From: DATLFA01 sp035525225
Lineage (GTDB): Bacteria; Actinomycetota; Acidimicrobiia; Acidimicrobiales; WLNW01
Assembly: GCA_035525225.1 (NCBI GenBank)
Contig: DATLFA010000051.1
Span: 34,994-98,993, forward strand
Reading direction: 5' to 3'
DNA: 64,000 bases
Position 1 is the stretch's first letter; every line of letters begins with the position of its first letter. Both the position numbers and the translations under genes were made by a program. Shown in pieces: positions 52,079-60,108 of this stretch. The notes below the pieces were generated by a model. That model saw nothing but the letters and a program-made list of their open reading frames with translations, searched no databases and was not told the DNA's origin.

Positions 52079-53226
52079 AGGTTGGCGTCAGCCTCTTCAT
52101 GCAGAACTACACCGACTGGCTGCGCTTCGAGGGCATCGAACGCGGCGACGCGGTCACCCCCATCGCCATCCCTGATTCGCAGATCTACGAAGAAGACCTG
52201 CGGTTGGGCAAGATGGTCGAACCCCTCGGGTTCGATTCGCTGTGGAGCGTCGAGCACCACTTCACGCCGTACACGATGGTGCCCGACGTGTTGAAGCTGC
52301 TCAGCTACTTCGCCGGGTGCACCGAGCGCATCGAGATGGGCACCATGGTCATCGTGTTGCCCTGGCACGACCCGATCCGCGTCGCCGAAGGCATCGCGAC
52401 CCTCGACAACATGCTCGCCGGACGGCGGTTGTCGATCGGTTTCGGTCGGGGTCTCGGACGACGCGAGTTCGGCGCGCTGCGGGTGCCGATGGAGGAGTCA
52501 CGCGAACGATTCCTCGAGGCCCTCGACATCGTGAAGACCGCGCTGAGTGACGAGTGGTTCAGCTACGACGGGCAGTTCACCAACATTCCGCGCACCACGC
52601 TGCGACCCCAGCCGCGCTCGTCGGCCGCGCAGTTGATCGACAACATGTACTGCGCGTGGGGTAGCCCGCAGACAATCCCGATCGCGGCGCACACAGGGCT
52701 CAAAGCGCTCTTCATCCCGCAGACCACTTGGGACGACTACGCCGTGCAGATGGCTCGCTTTCGCGATCTGCGGGCGCAGGCCGGTTTCGCTCCTGCGCAC
52801 CCGACCGTCGCGCTGTGGGTCTACTGCGCGAAAGACGAGCAAGAGGCCGCCGACGGGGCCCGTGAGTACATCCCTCAATACGCGGACAGCGCGCGCCGTC
52901 ACTACGAGATCGCCAGCACCCACTTCGAAGAGACGAAGGGCTACGAGCACTACGCAGCCGGCAGCCGTGCGCTTCGCGAGGCCGGTGACAGCTACGACAT
53001 GGGCATGATGTATCTGAACAACCAGGTGTGGGGCACGCCCGAGCAGTGCATCGAGAAGATCGGCCGCATCAACGAACTGATGGGACCTGATCACTTCGTC
53101 TGCATCATGCGCTACGGCAGCATGCCGATCGCCCGCGCCGAGGCCAGCATGCGACTGTTCGCGCAAGAGGTGTTGCCCGTGGTGCAGAAGATGACACCGG
53201 CTACGGTCGCCACCGCAGTGGGATAG
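52075..53226 (+). CDS. LLM-class flavin-dependent monooxygenase
   Basis: A 383-residue luciferase-like enzyme. It begins MKVGVSLFMQNYTDWLRFEG, has SLWSVEHHFTPYTM (the usual EHH near residue 60), MGTMVIVLPWHDPIRVAEGI and GRRLSIGFGRGLGRREFGAL. Length fits bacterial Baeyer-Villiger or desulfonating type LLMs. The final 40 residues end in an amphipathic helix. It is coupled to the COG3653 gene by ATGA. Confidence 0.92.
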   Translation: MKVGVSLFMQNYTDWLRFEGIERGDAVTPIAIPDSQIYEEDLRLGKMVEPLGFDSLWSVEHHFTPYTMVPDVLKLLSYFAGCTERIEMGTMVIVLPWHDPIRVAEGIATLDNMLAGRRLSIGFGRGLGRREFGALRVPMEESRERFLEALDIVKTALSDEWFSYDGQFTNIPRTTLRPQPRSSAAQLIDNMYCAWGSPQTIPIAAHTGLKALFIPQTTWDDYAVQMARFRDLRAQAGFAPAHPTVALWVYCAKDEQEAADGAREYIPQYADSARRHYEIASTHFEETKGYEHYAAGSRALREAGDSYDMGMMYLNNQVWGTPEQCIEKIGRINELMGPDHFVCIMRYGSMPIARAEASMRLFAQEVLPVVQKMTPATVATAVG

Positions 53227-53228
53227 CC

Positions 53229-54650
53229 GTGACGCTGGCTGATCTCCTGATCGAGCATCCCTTCGGCGACGACCGCGCGCTGCTGTGCACGATCGACGCG
53301 GAGGTCACCGCCGGCGAGGCGCGGTCGCAAGCGAACGAGACCGCGGCACGACTGATCGCGGCGGGCGTCGAACCGGGGCAAGCCGTCGCGGTGCAACTTC
53401 CGAACGGGCCCGAGATCATCACCACGATGTTCGGTATATGGCTCGCCGGCGCAGTGTTCGTGCCGATCAATGCCCGGGCGCCGCAACACGAGGTCGATTC
53501 GGTCGTCGAATCGACGCATCCCCGGGCGATCGTGCGCGCGGACGGCATCGAGATGCTCGTCGGCGCAACGACGTTCGCCCCCGATTCCGCGTTCGCCACC
53601 TTCACGTCGGGCACCACCGGGCGTCCGAAGGCCATCCTCCACACGCACACCGCGTATCTCGAGCTCCTCGATCGCATACTCGGCCCGCTGCGCGGCAATG
53701 CCACCGATGCCACGCCGGCAAAGACGCCGTCGCCGAATTTGATCCCGGTCTCGCTCACGCTCAATGCCGGCATCTACAACGTGTTGTTCGGATTACGTGC
53801 GGGTTCGGCGATCGTCATCATGGATCGCTTCGTCACTGCCGACTTCGCCGCGCTCGTGGCCCGCTATCAGATCCGCTCGACAGTGCTGCCACCCGCGGCC
53901 ATGACGATGTTGTGCGACGACACAGCCGTGACCGACCTCGCGCCGCTGCGCTATGTGCGCAGCATCACCGCCGCGCTGTCGCCGTTGGGTGCGCGCCGCT
54001 TTCGCGACAAGTTCGGCGTCACCGTGCTCAACGGCTACGGGCAGGCCGAGATGGGCGAGGTGATCGGCTGGACCGCCGCCGACGCCAAGGACCACCCCGA
54101 GAAGCTCGGCGCGGTCGGGCGCGTACACAAGGGCGTGGCCATCAAGATCGTCGACGATGCCGGCAACGAGCTCGGCGTCGACGAGATCGGCGAGCTGTTG
54201 GCGCGCCCACCCAACGTCGCCGCCGGGTACGCGGGTGGAGGCGACCTCGGCGAGCGCATCGACGCCGAGGGCTTCATGCGCACCGGCGACCTGGCCCGCA
54301 TCGACGACGACGGCTTCGTGTGGATCGAGGGCCGTCTCGGCGACGTGATCAACCGTGGCGGCAACAAGGTGTTCCCCGACCATGTCGAAGAAGTTCTCCG
54401 TCTGTCGCCGCGTGTGCGCGAGGTGGCCGTCGTCGGCATCCCCGATGAACGCCTCGGCGAGGTGCCGGTCGCGTTCATCGTGGGTGATGCAGCGGACGAC
54501 GAGCTACAGCAACTGTGCCGCGATCACCTCGTGCCCTACAAGGTGCCCATCGCGTTCCATCGCATCGACGCGCTGCCGCGCAGCGAGGTGGGCAAGGTGT
54601 TGCGCCGCGAGCTCGTCGCCTATTGCTCGCCGACCGCGGGCTCGCCGTAA
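53229..54650 (+). CDS. AMP-forming acyl-CoA synthetase/ligase
   Basis: A 473-residue class I adenylate-forming ligase starting with GTG 3 bases after the LLM stop. ATP-binding FTSGTTGRPKAILH is at 125-138, NGYGQAEMGEVIGW in the middle, the hinge TGDLARIDDDGF and GRLGDVINRGGNK follow, and the catalytic Lys is K456 in PRSEVGKVL. It is shorter than most (about 500-550), mainly at the N-terminus, but all core motifs are present. It activates an acid to its CoA ester. Confidence 0.93.
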   Translation: MTLADLLIEHPFGDDRALLCTIDAEVTAGEARSQANETAARLIAAGVEPGQAVAVQLPNGPEIITTMFGIWLAGAVFVPINARAPQHEVDSVVESTHPRAIVRADGIEMLVGATTFAPDSAFATFTSGTTGRPKAILHTHTAYLELLDRILGPLRGNATDATPAKTPSPNLIPVSLTLNAGIYNVLFGLRAGSAIVIMDRFVTADFAALVARYQIRSTVLPPAAMTMLCDDTAVTDLAPLRYVRSITAALSPLGARRFRDKFGVTVLNGYGQAEMGEVIGWTAADAKDHPEKLGAVGRVHKGVAIKIVDDAGNELGVDEIGELLARPPNVAAGYAGGGDLGERIDAEGFMRTGDLARIDDDGFVWIEGRLGDVINRGGNKVFPDHVEEVLRLSPRVREVAVVGIPDERLGEVPVAFIVGDAADDELQQLCRDHLVPYKVPIAFHRIDALPRSEVGKVLRRELVAYCSPTAGSP

Positions 54651-55048
54651 CACATGAACTCGACGAGGTTGTAGTCGGGATCGCGCACGTAGACGCTCAC
54701 GCTCGTCGCGGTACCCGCGTCGCGGCCACCGATGCGATCGACGGGTCCTTTGATGATCGGGATGCCTGCGGTGGCGAGCATCTCGAGTACCGATGCCAGG
54801 CCGCCTTCCCACACGAAGCAGATGTCGCCGCAGCCGGGCACCGCCGTCGGCCCGCGCAGATTTGCCGTGAAGCCTTCGGGGTGCACGTTGATCTTGTTGT
54901 TGCCGAACGCCAGCGAGAAGATCGGGTATCGGCCCGCGCGCCATTCGTCTTCCTCGGGGCTGGTGAACCCGATCGACTTGTAGAACGCCAAGAACCGTTC
55001 GCCGTTGGCAGTAGGCAACGCGATGTGGTCGAAGCCGGCGACCGGCAT
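54620..55048 (-). CDS. VOC (glyoxalase/extradiol dioxygenase fold) protein
   Basis: A 142-residue single-domain VOC protein: FDHIALPTANGERFLAFYKS, INVHPEGF, GCGDICFVWEGG and YVRDPDYNLVEFMCYGEP. His in FDHIA, His in INVHP and Glu in VEFM are the expected metal ligands. ATG 55048 (MPVAGFDHIAL). It is 13 bases downstream of the amidohydrolase and overlaps the acyl-CoA ligase on the other strand by 31 bases. Confidence 0.88.
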   Translation of the reverse strand: MPVAGFDHIALPTANGERFLAFYKSIGFTSPEEDEWRAGRYPIFSLAFGNNKINVHPEGFTANLRGPTAVPGCGDICFVWEGGLASVLEMLATAGIPIIKGPVDRIGGRDAGTATSVSVYVRDPDYNLVEFMCYGEPAVGEQ

Positions 55049-55061
55049 GGTGTCCCTCGAT

Positions 55062-56180
55062 TCAGTCGAACTTGTACAACGTGCGGCAATTGTCGGCAGT
55101 GATCTTGCGACAGTCCGCTTCGCTGAGAGATTGGAACGACGCCACGATGGATTCCCGCGACTCGGGGAACGTGCTGTCAGCGTGAGGGAAGTCGCTGGCC
55201 CACATGAAATTGTCGGCGCCCAGCAACTCGATGTAGGTCGAGCCGTGCGCTTCTTCCTCGAAGGTGATGTACACCTGCCGGCGGAAGATGTCACTCGGTA
55301 CCGAACGCAATTGATAGTCCTTGGCCACCCCAGGTCGCTTGGCTGCCGACGCGTCCATGCGATGTACGAAGTACGGCAGCCAACCGAGGCCGGCTTCGGC
55401 CATGACCAGGCGCATGCCCGGATGGCGCTCGAGTGCGCCGCAGAAGATCATCGTCGCCAACGGCTCGCACAGTTGCATGGCCACGACGGTCGCGAACGCG
55501 AGGTGCGCCCAGCCGTTCGGATTGATCGGAATCGTGCTCACGCCGCCGCCGATGTGAAAGCTGATGGGCAGACCGGTCTCGGCCGACGCCGCCCACACGC
55601 GATCCCAGGCGGGGTCGCCGCAGTCGAACTCGAAGCAGTACATGAGCGCGCCGCGGTGCCCCAACGCAGCGACGCGCTGCAACTCCGCGGCGGCGGCATG
55701 GGGCGAATGCGTCGGCAGCACGGGCAGCACCGACAGACGATTGGGGTCATACGCGTTGAACTCGATCGCGAAGTCGTTCCACGCACGCCAGCACGCCGCT
55801 TTGAACTCGTCATCGGCGATCGGCAACCCCAGCACCGCGGGGCCGTAGATCACCGACGCGTACAGGCCGTCGCGATCCATGTCGACGAGGCGCAGGTCGG
55901 GCTGGGACGGCCGCAATCCATCGGTGTAGCCGCCGCGCGCGAGCGCGCCATGGGCGCCACTGGTGGGCAATCCGCTGATCCCGAGAACCGAGTCACCGAC
56001 GACCCACGTGGGTACCCCGTTGCGGTCGATCACGCGGGGCGCCCGCTCGGCGTCGGCCGCCGGCAACCGCGAGGTCCACAGGTCGAGGGGTAGCGCCCAC
56101 ATGTCGAGATGGTCGTCGCAGGAATACAGCGGCCAATCGACTTGTTTGAACGCGGCCACAGGTGCGGTCACAGTGCTCAT
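55062..56180 (-). CDS. ACMSD-like amidohydrolase (COG2159 type)
   Basis: A 372-residue member: LYSCDDHLDMWALP, ISFHIGGGV, MAEAGLGWLPYF and ASDFPHADSTFP. The EP usually seen after DDH(V/I) is missing here (DDHLDM), marking a distinct subgroup. A TAACCT box six bases before the ATG suggests a leaderless mRNA. It diverges from the cupin gene. Confidence 0.9.
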   Translation of the reverse strand: MSTVTAPVAAFKQVDWPLYSCDDHLDMWALPLDLWTSRLPAADAERAPRVIDRNGVPTWVVGDSVLGISGLPTSGAHGALARGGYTDGLRPSQPDLRLVDMDRDGLYASVIYGPAVLGLPIADDEFKAACWRAWNDFAIEFNAYDPNRLSVLPVLPTHSPHAAAAELQRVAALGHRGALMYCFEFDCGDPAWDRVWAASAETGLPISFHIGGGVSTIPINPNGWAHLAFATVVAMQLCEPLATMIFCGALERHPGMRLVMAEAGLGWLPYFVHRMDASAAKRPGVAKDYQLRSVPSDIFRRQVYITFEEEAHGSTYIELLGADNFMWASDFPHADSTFPESRESIVASFQSLSEADCRKITADNCRTLYKFD

Positions 56181-56186
56181 GTCCGC

Positions 56187-56192
56187 AGGTTA
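56187..56192 (-). promoter_or_regulatory. -10 box of a leaderless amidohydrolase transcript
   Basis: On the minus strand TAACCT is followed by six bases (GCGGAC) and then the ATG at 56180. No ribosome site fits in that space, so a transcript starting at or next to the ATG is the natural reading. Confidence 0.5.
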
Positions 56193-56198
56193 GTCCGC

Positions 56199-56204
56199 TA
56201 CCTT
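56199..56204 (+). promoter_or_regulatory. -10 box ahead of the cupin gene
   Basis: TACCTT fits TANNNT and is followed by GGAAGGA as a ribosome site before the ATG at 56230. It lies 6 bases from the minus-strand box at 56187, so the two promoters are back to back. Confidence 0.4.
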
Positions 56205-56229
56205 TGGGGGGGCGGAAGGACGGTCCACC

Positions 56230-56685
56230 ATGATGATCGAAACAGCACCCAGCGCGGTACATCTCGGGGCCGGCGATCTGCCCTTCGCCGATATCGGGGG
56301 CGGCAACAAGCTCAAGGTGATCCAGGTCATCGAAAAAGAAGGTCTCTGGATCATCGAGAACATCTTCCAGAAGGGCTTCGAGGTGCAGACGCACCGCCAC
56401 ACGGGCCCCGTCTGGGGCTACACGGTCTCGGGCGGGTGGAAGTACAAGGAGTACGACTACGTGAACCGGGCCGGCTCGTTCCTTTACGAGCCCGCCGGTT
56501 CCGTGCACACGTTGCAGTGCATCGAGGACAACACGCAGGTGTGGTTCCACATGTATGGCGTCAACCTGAACCTCGACGCCGACGGCAATGTCGAGTCCGT
56601 GTCCGACGGCGCCGGCTCGTTGAAGGCCTACTACGCGATGTGCGAAGCACAGGGCATCCCGCGGCCCAACGTGTTGATCGGCTGA
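56230..56685 (+). CDS. Cupin-type dioxygenase (2,4'-dihydroxyacetophenone dioxygenase-like)
   Basis: A 151-residue single cupin. Metal ligands are the two His of QTHRHTGPVWGY, with a further Glu/His set in SFLYEPAGSVHTLQ. The segment after the first motif (SGGWKYKEYDYVNRAGSFLYEP) matches 2,4'-dihydroxyacetophenone dioxygenase-like proteins, which cleave the C-C bond next to a ketone. The exact substrate is unknown. ATG 56230 or 56233. It stands alone on the plus strand between two minus-strand operons. Confidence 0.85.
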   Translation: MMIETAPSAVHLGAGDLPFADIGGGNKLKVIQVIEKEGLWIIENIFQKGFEVQTHRHTGPVWGYTVSGGWKYKEYDYVNRAGSFLYEPAGSVHTLQCIEDNTQVWFHMYGVNLNLDADGNVESVSDGAGSLKAYYAMCEAQGIPRPNVLIG

Positions 56686-56726
56686 GGCTTTTCGATCTGC
56701 AAGGCGCTCGCGCCGCGAGCTCTGCC

Positions 56727-58409
56727 TCAGCTCGGGCGGCGCAGCACTCTGCCCGGTAGCTCTCCGGTGGGCTTGCCGTCGCGCACGATGGTCGTGCCGT
56801 TGACGATGATCGCCTCGTAGCCGGTCGGTTCGTGCACGAGTCGGCGCGCGCCGGCAGGGAAGTCGTCGAGGAACCGCGTGCTGACCACACCCAACCGTGC
56901 CGGGTCGAACAACACGAGATCGGCATACGCGCCCTCTCGTATGACACCGCGATCCGAGAGCCCGAGCATCGCCGCCGGCTGACCCGTGAGCTTGTACACG
57001 GCCTGTTCGAGCGTGAGCGGGTCGGGCACGAGATCTTTGAGAACCCGGGTGGGGTAGTCGGCCCCGCAGAACGTCTGCAGGTGCGCGCCGGCGTCGCTGG
57101 CGCCCGCCATCAAGAGCGGGTGTTGCGCCATACGCTTGCGGAACTCGACGTGCGCGGGGCCCTGCTGGCGGTCGATGCGAAATACCGTCGCGAGGTCTTC
57201 GTCCAACGCCAGGTCGAGCACCGCGTCGAGCACGTCGACGCCACGCGCGTCGGCGAGTGCCGGGGCGGGCATCCCCTCGAGATGGCGGTTCTCTTCGCGC
57301 GCCGTCGCGGCGACGGTGATGCGATCCCATTCGAAGTTCACCGACCGGCGGATCGTGGCCAGTTCATTGCGCATCACTTCGCGCAACGACGGATCACGCA
57401 ACGCGCGATCACGTTCGGCTCCGCTCAACACGAGCGCGTCACGCACGCTGGGCACGTCGTCGAAGATGAACGTGTCGGCGAAGCAGAAGAACATGTCCTG
57501 CGGGTTGGCCCGCAGCATCGGGTACACACGGAGGCCGGCGGCATTGGCGGCTTCGATGGCGGTGAGGTTGCGCTGCCATCCATCGGTGAAGCCGGGGAAC
57601 CAGTCGATCATGTTGACGTTGACCGGCGCGTGCGAAACCTGCGCGATGTCGCATACCAACTGGCGGTCGGCCTCGGAGTAGCCGGGTAGCGATGTGTTGG
57701 GGGTGAACTCGATGACCGAGCCCGGATACCGCGAGAGCACGTCGGACAGCGCGACGAGCTCTTCGGGCGACGCGAGATTGCTCGGCACCGGGCGGCCCTC
57801 GTGGTCGGCGTGCACGTCGAGCTGCGAGCTCGAGAACCCGTAGCCGCCGTCGACCAACGCCCCTTCGAGCACCTCTGTCATGGCCTCGATCTCTGCCGCA
57901 GTTGCGACCCGTTCCGAGGCGTCGTCGCCCATGACCCACCGTCGCACCGCGCAATGCCCGACGAGTTGCACGACGTTGACGCCGATACGGCCCTCGAAGC
58001 GATCGAGCAGATCGCGCATGCTGCCACCGGTGAAATCGACACCGGCCGCGAGTGATGCGGTGCTCATGCCTTCGACGCGGGCCAGTGACTGGATCAAGAA
58101 GTCGAGGTCTTGTGGTTTGGCCGGCGCGAGACTGAACCCGCAATTACCGATGACCACCGTGGTGACTCCGTGCCAGCTAGAGGGCGAACACGACGGCTCG
58201 AACATCAATTGCGCGTCATAGTGGGTGTGGATGTCGACGAACCCCGGGGTGAGCACCAACCCGTCGGCGTCGATCGCTTCTAGTGCCGCGTCCGTGCCGC
58301 GGCCGATCGAAGCGATACGCCCATCGCGCACCTCGACATCGGCGGTGTACCCGTCGCGCCCCGTACCATCGATGATGCGGGCACCGCGTATGACCAGATC
58401 TGCCGGCAT
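56727..58409 (-). CDS. N-acyl-D-amino-acid deacylase-like amidohydrolase (COG3653 type)
   Basis: A 560-residue paralogue: LVIRGARIIDGTG, GFVDIHTHYD (H61, H63), C90 in GNCGFSLAP, GASDAGAH and IREGAYADLVLFD. TAGGAGGAACCC directly before the ATG gives one of the strongest ribosome sites in the window. It follows the LLM gene by 9 bases on the same strand, the second COG3653-LLM pairing in this window (compare 50393-53226, where the order is reversed). Confidence 0.88.
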   Translation of the reverse strand: MPADLVIRGARIIDGTGRDGYTADVEVRDGRIASIGRGTDAALEAIDADGLVLTPGFVDIHTHYDAQLMFEPSCSPSSWHGVTTVVIGNCGFSLAPAKPQDLDFLIQSLARVEGMSTASLAAGVDFTGGSMRDLLDRFEGRIGVNVVQLVGHCAVRRWVMGDDASERVATAAEIEAMTEVLEGALVDGGYGFSSSQLDVHADHEGRPVPSNLASPEELVALSDVLSRYPGSVIEFTPNTSLPGYSEADRQLVCDIAQVSHAPVNVNMIDWFPGFTDGWQRNLTAIEAANAAGLRVYPMLRANPQDMFFCFADTFIFDDVPSVRDALVLSGAERDRALRDPSLREVMRNELATIRRSVNFEWDRITVAATAREENRHLEGMPAPALADARGVDVLDAVLDLALDEDLATVFRIDRQQGPAHVEFRKRMAQHPLLMAGASDAGAHLQTFCGADYPTRVLKDLVPDPLTLEQAVYKLTGQPAAMLGLSDRGVIREGAYADLVLFDPARLGVVSTRFLDDFPAGARRLVHEPTGYEAIIVNGTTIVRDGKPTGELPGRVLRRPS

Positions 58410-58418
58410 GGGTTCCTC

Positions 58419-59498
58419 CTAATTTTCCGCTCTGAGGAGCCGCTCGGGCTCGTTGTCGAGCGGCTCAAAAGCGGGGATGACTTCGCGTCCGAACAGTCGC
58501 AACATCTCGGCGTGTTGCTCGAAGCTACCGTAGGTCGAGCGTTCGTTCGTATTGCCCGGTATTCCCGCACCGAACGCCGCATGTACGTGCGTGCAAGCGG
58601 TCGCGCGGTGATACCGCTCGATCTGTTGGATGATGTCGTCGGGCGAGCCCCACAGCAAGCGATCGCGGGCGATCTCTTGCGCAGTAACGCCTTCGCCGGC
58701 GTCGATGCGGCCGAACAGCGACTTCTCTTCTTCGTCTTCGGCCGATTCGCGCCAGTGCTGCATCAGGCCGTCGACGTAGCCGGGCAAGAGGTCCTCCTCG
58801 ACCTCGCGGCGCGTCGGCGCGATCCAGGCATAACGGCGCAGGATCCAATCGTCGGGCTTCGCCTGCTCGGCGCGCGCCTTGCGGTAGAGCGAAAGGCAGG
58901 CCTGGCCTTTGCTCATCGACTGCACGGGTCCCCACAACCACGCATCGCCCAGACGCGCCGCTCGCTCGATGGCGACGTCGGCCACGCCGGCGACCCACAG
59001 CGGAGGGTGCGGGCGCTGTGCGGGCCTCGGGTGCATGGTGAGTTCGGGAAAGCGGTAGAAGCGCCCGTCGAAGGACGTGTTCTCTTCGGTCCACACGAGC
59101 TTGAGGATCTGTAACGCCTCTTCCATGCGGGCGCCTCGTTGGCGGAAGTTGGAGCCGTGGGCCTCGAACTCCAACGGCCACCATCCACTGCCGACGCCCA
59201 ACGACACCCGACCGCCAGAGAGTTGGTCGATGGTGGCCACCTGCTCGGCGACGCGCAGCGGATCATGGATCGGCAGCTGGAAGATGCCCGTGCCCACGCG
59301 CAGCGTCGACGTGCGCGCGGCAACTGCCATCATGAAGGTGAGCGGGTCACTCTGGTTGCCCGGCATGAAATGGTGATGGCCGATGGTGACGGTGTCGAAG
59401 CCCGACTCTTCGGCGACGCGGGCGAGCTCGAAGCTCTCCCAGAACGGATCGCGATGGGCGGCGTCGCGAAAGACGGGAAGTGACAGCGAGAACTTCAT
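58419..59498 (-). CDS. LLM-class flavin-dependent oxidoreductase
   Basis: A 359-residue luciferase-like protein starting MKFSLSLPVFRDAAHRDPFW. It has TVTIGHHHFMPGN, RVGTGIFQLPIHDPLRVAEQ and GRVSLGVGSGWWPLEFEAHG, and the late segment GIPGNTNERSTYGSF. It differs clearly from the LLMs at 15612 and 52075. The last codons overlap a 10-bp hairpin formed by the short repeat, placed between this gene and the next ribosome site. Confidence 0.92.
   Translation of the reverse strand: MKFSLSLPVFRDAAHRDPFWESFELARVAEESGFDTVTIGHHHFMPGNQSDPLTFMMAVAARTSTLRVGTGIFQLPIHDPLRVAEQVATIDQLSGGRVSLGVGSGWWPLEFEAHGSNFRQRGARMEEALQILKLVWTEENTSFDGRFYRFPELTMHPRPAQRPHPPLWVAGVADVAIERAARLGDAWLWGPVQSMSKGQACLSLYRKARAEQAKPDDWILRRYAWIAPTRREVEEDLLPGYVDGLMQHWRESAEDEEEKSLFGRIDAGEGVTAQEIARDRLLWGSPDDIIQQIERYHRATACTHVHAAFGAGIPGNTNERSTYGSFEQHAEMLRLFGREVIPAFEPLDNEPERLLRAEN
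58425..58466 (+). repeat. GCTCG-core repeat extended into a 10-bp perfect stem
   Basis: TTCCGCTCTGAG is followed by GAGCCGCTCG (58437-58446), a 10-base loop and CGAGCGGCTC (58457-58466), a perfect 10-bp stem. The 15-base core GAGCCGCTCGGGCTC (58437-58451) can instead form the short stem seen in other copies, so two foldings compete. It lies at the 3' end of the LLM gene, about 25 bases before the ribosome site of the COG3653 gene, and could act as an attenuator or processing signal. Confidence 0.6.
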
Positions 59499-59553
59499 CG
59501 GTGGGAGCGTATTGCACCGCTCGATAGCATGCGGGCCGGGAAAGAGAGGGCCG

Positions 59554-60066
59554 ATGAGCGAACGAGACCTGCCTGCGTTGGAGCGAGCCCGCGCCGAGAT
59601 CCGCGACCGTCACATGCGACCGTCGGCGTCACGGCCACCGTCGTCGGCGAGGGGAGTGCACCATGTGGCACTCATATCGTCGGACGTGGAACAGACCGTG
59701 CGCTTCTACCAGGACCTCCTCGAGTTCCCGCTCACCGACATGTTCGAGAACCGCGACTACAAGGGATCGACGCACTTCTTCTTCGACATCGGCAACGGCA
59801 ACTCGATTGCCTTCTTCGACCTTCCCGGGCTCGATCTCGGTCCCTACGCAGAGGTGCTCGGAGGGTTGCATCATCTCGCCATTTCGGTCGAACCCGATCG
59901 GTGGGCGCACCTCAAAGGCAAGCTCGACGACGCCGGCATCGAGTACGCGCACGTCGACGGCTCGTCGATCTACTTCCGTGATCCCGACGGCGCTCGCCTC
60001 GAGCTCATCAGCGACCCACTGGGCGAGATGTACGGCACCACGGTCGGACTCTTCCACGAGAGGTAA
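59554..60066 (+). CDS. VOC (glyoxalase/extradiol dioxygenase fold) protein
   Basis: A 170-residue VOC protein with an N-terminal helical lead of about 30 charged residues (SERDLPALERARAEIRDRHM). The core has GVHHVALISSDVEQTVRFYQ, LGGLHHLAISVEPDRWAHL and IYFRDPDGARLELISDP; His in HHVAL and HHLAI and Glu in LELIS are likely ligands. AAAGAGAGG precedes the ATG at 59554. Divergent from the LLM gene, convergent with the SDR. Confidence 0.87.
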   Translation: MSERDLPALERARAEIRDRHMRPSASRPPSSARGVHHVALISSDVEQTVRFYQDLLEFPLTDMFENRDYKGSTHFFFDIGNGNSIAFFDLPGLDLGPYAEVLGGLHHLAISVEPDRWAHLKGKLDDAGIEYAHVDGSSIYFRDPDGARLELISDPLGEMYGTTVGLFHER

Positions 60067-60108
60067 GGGTCCGAGGACGCCATGTCCCGGATGCGCTAGC
60101 GGTCACCG

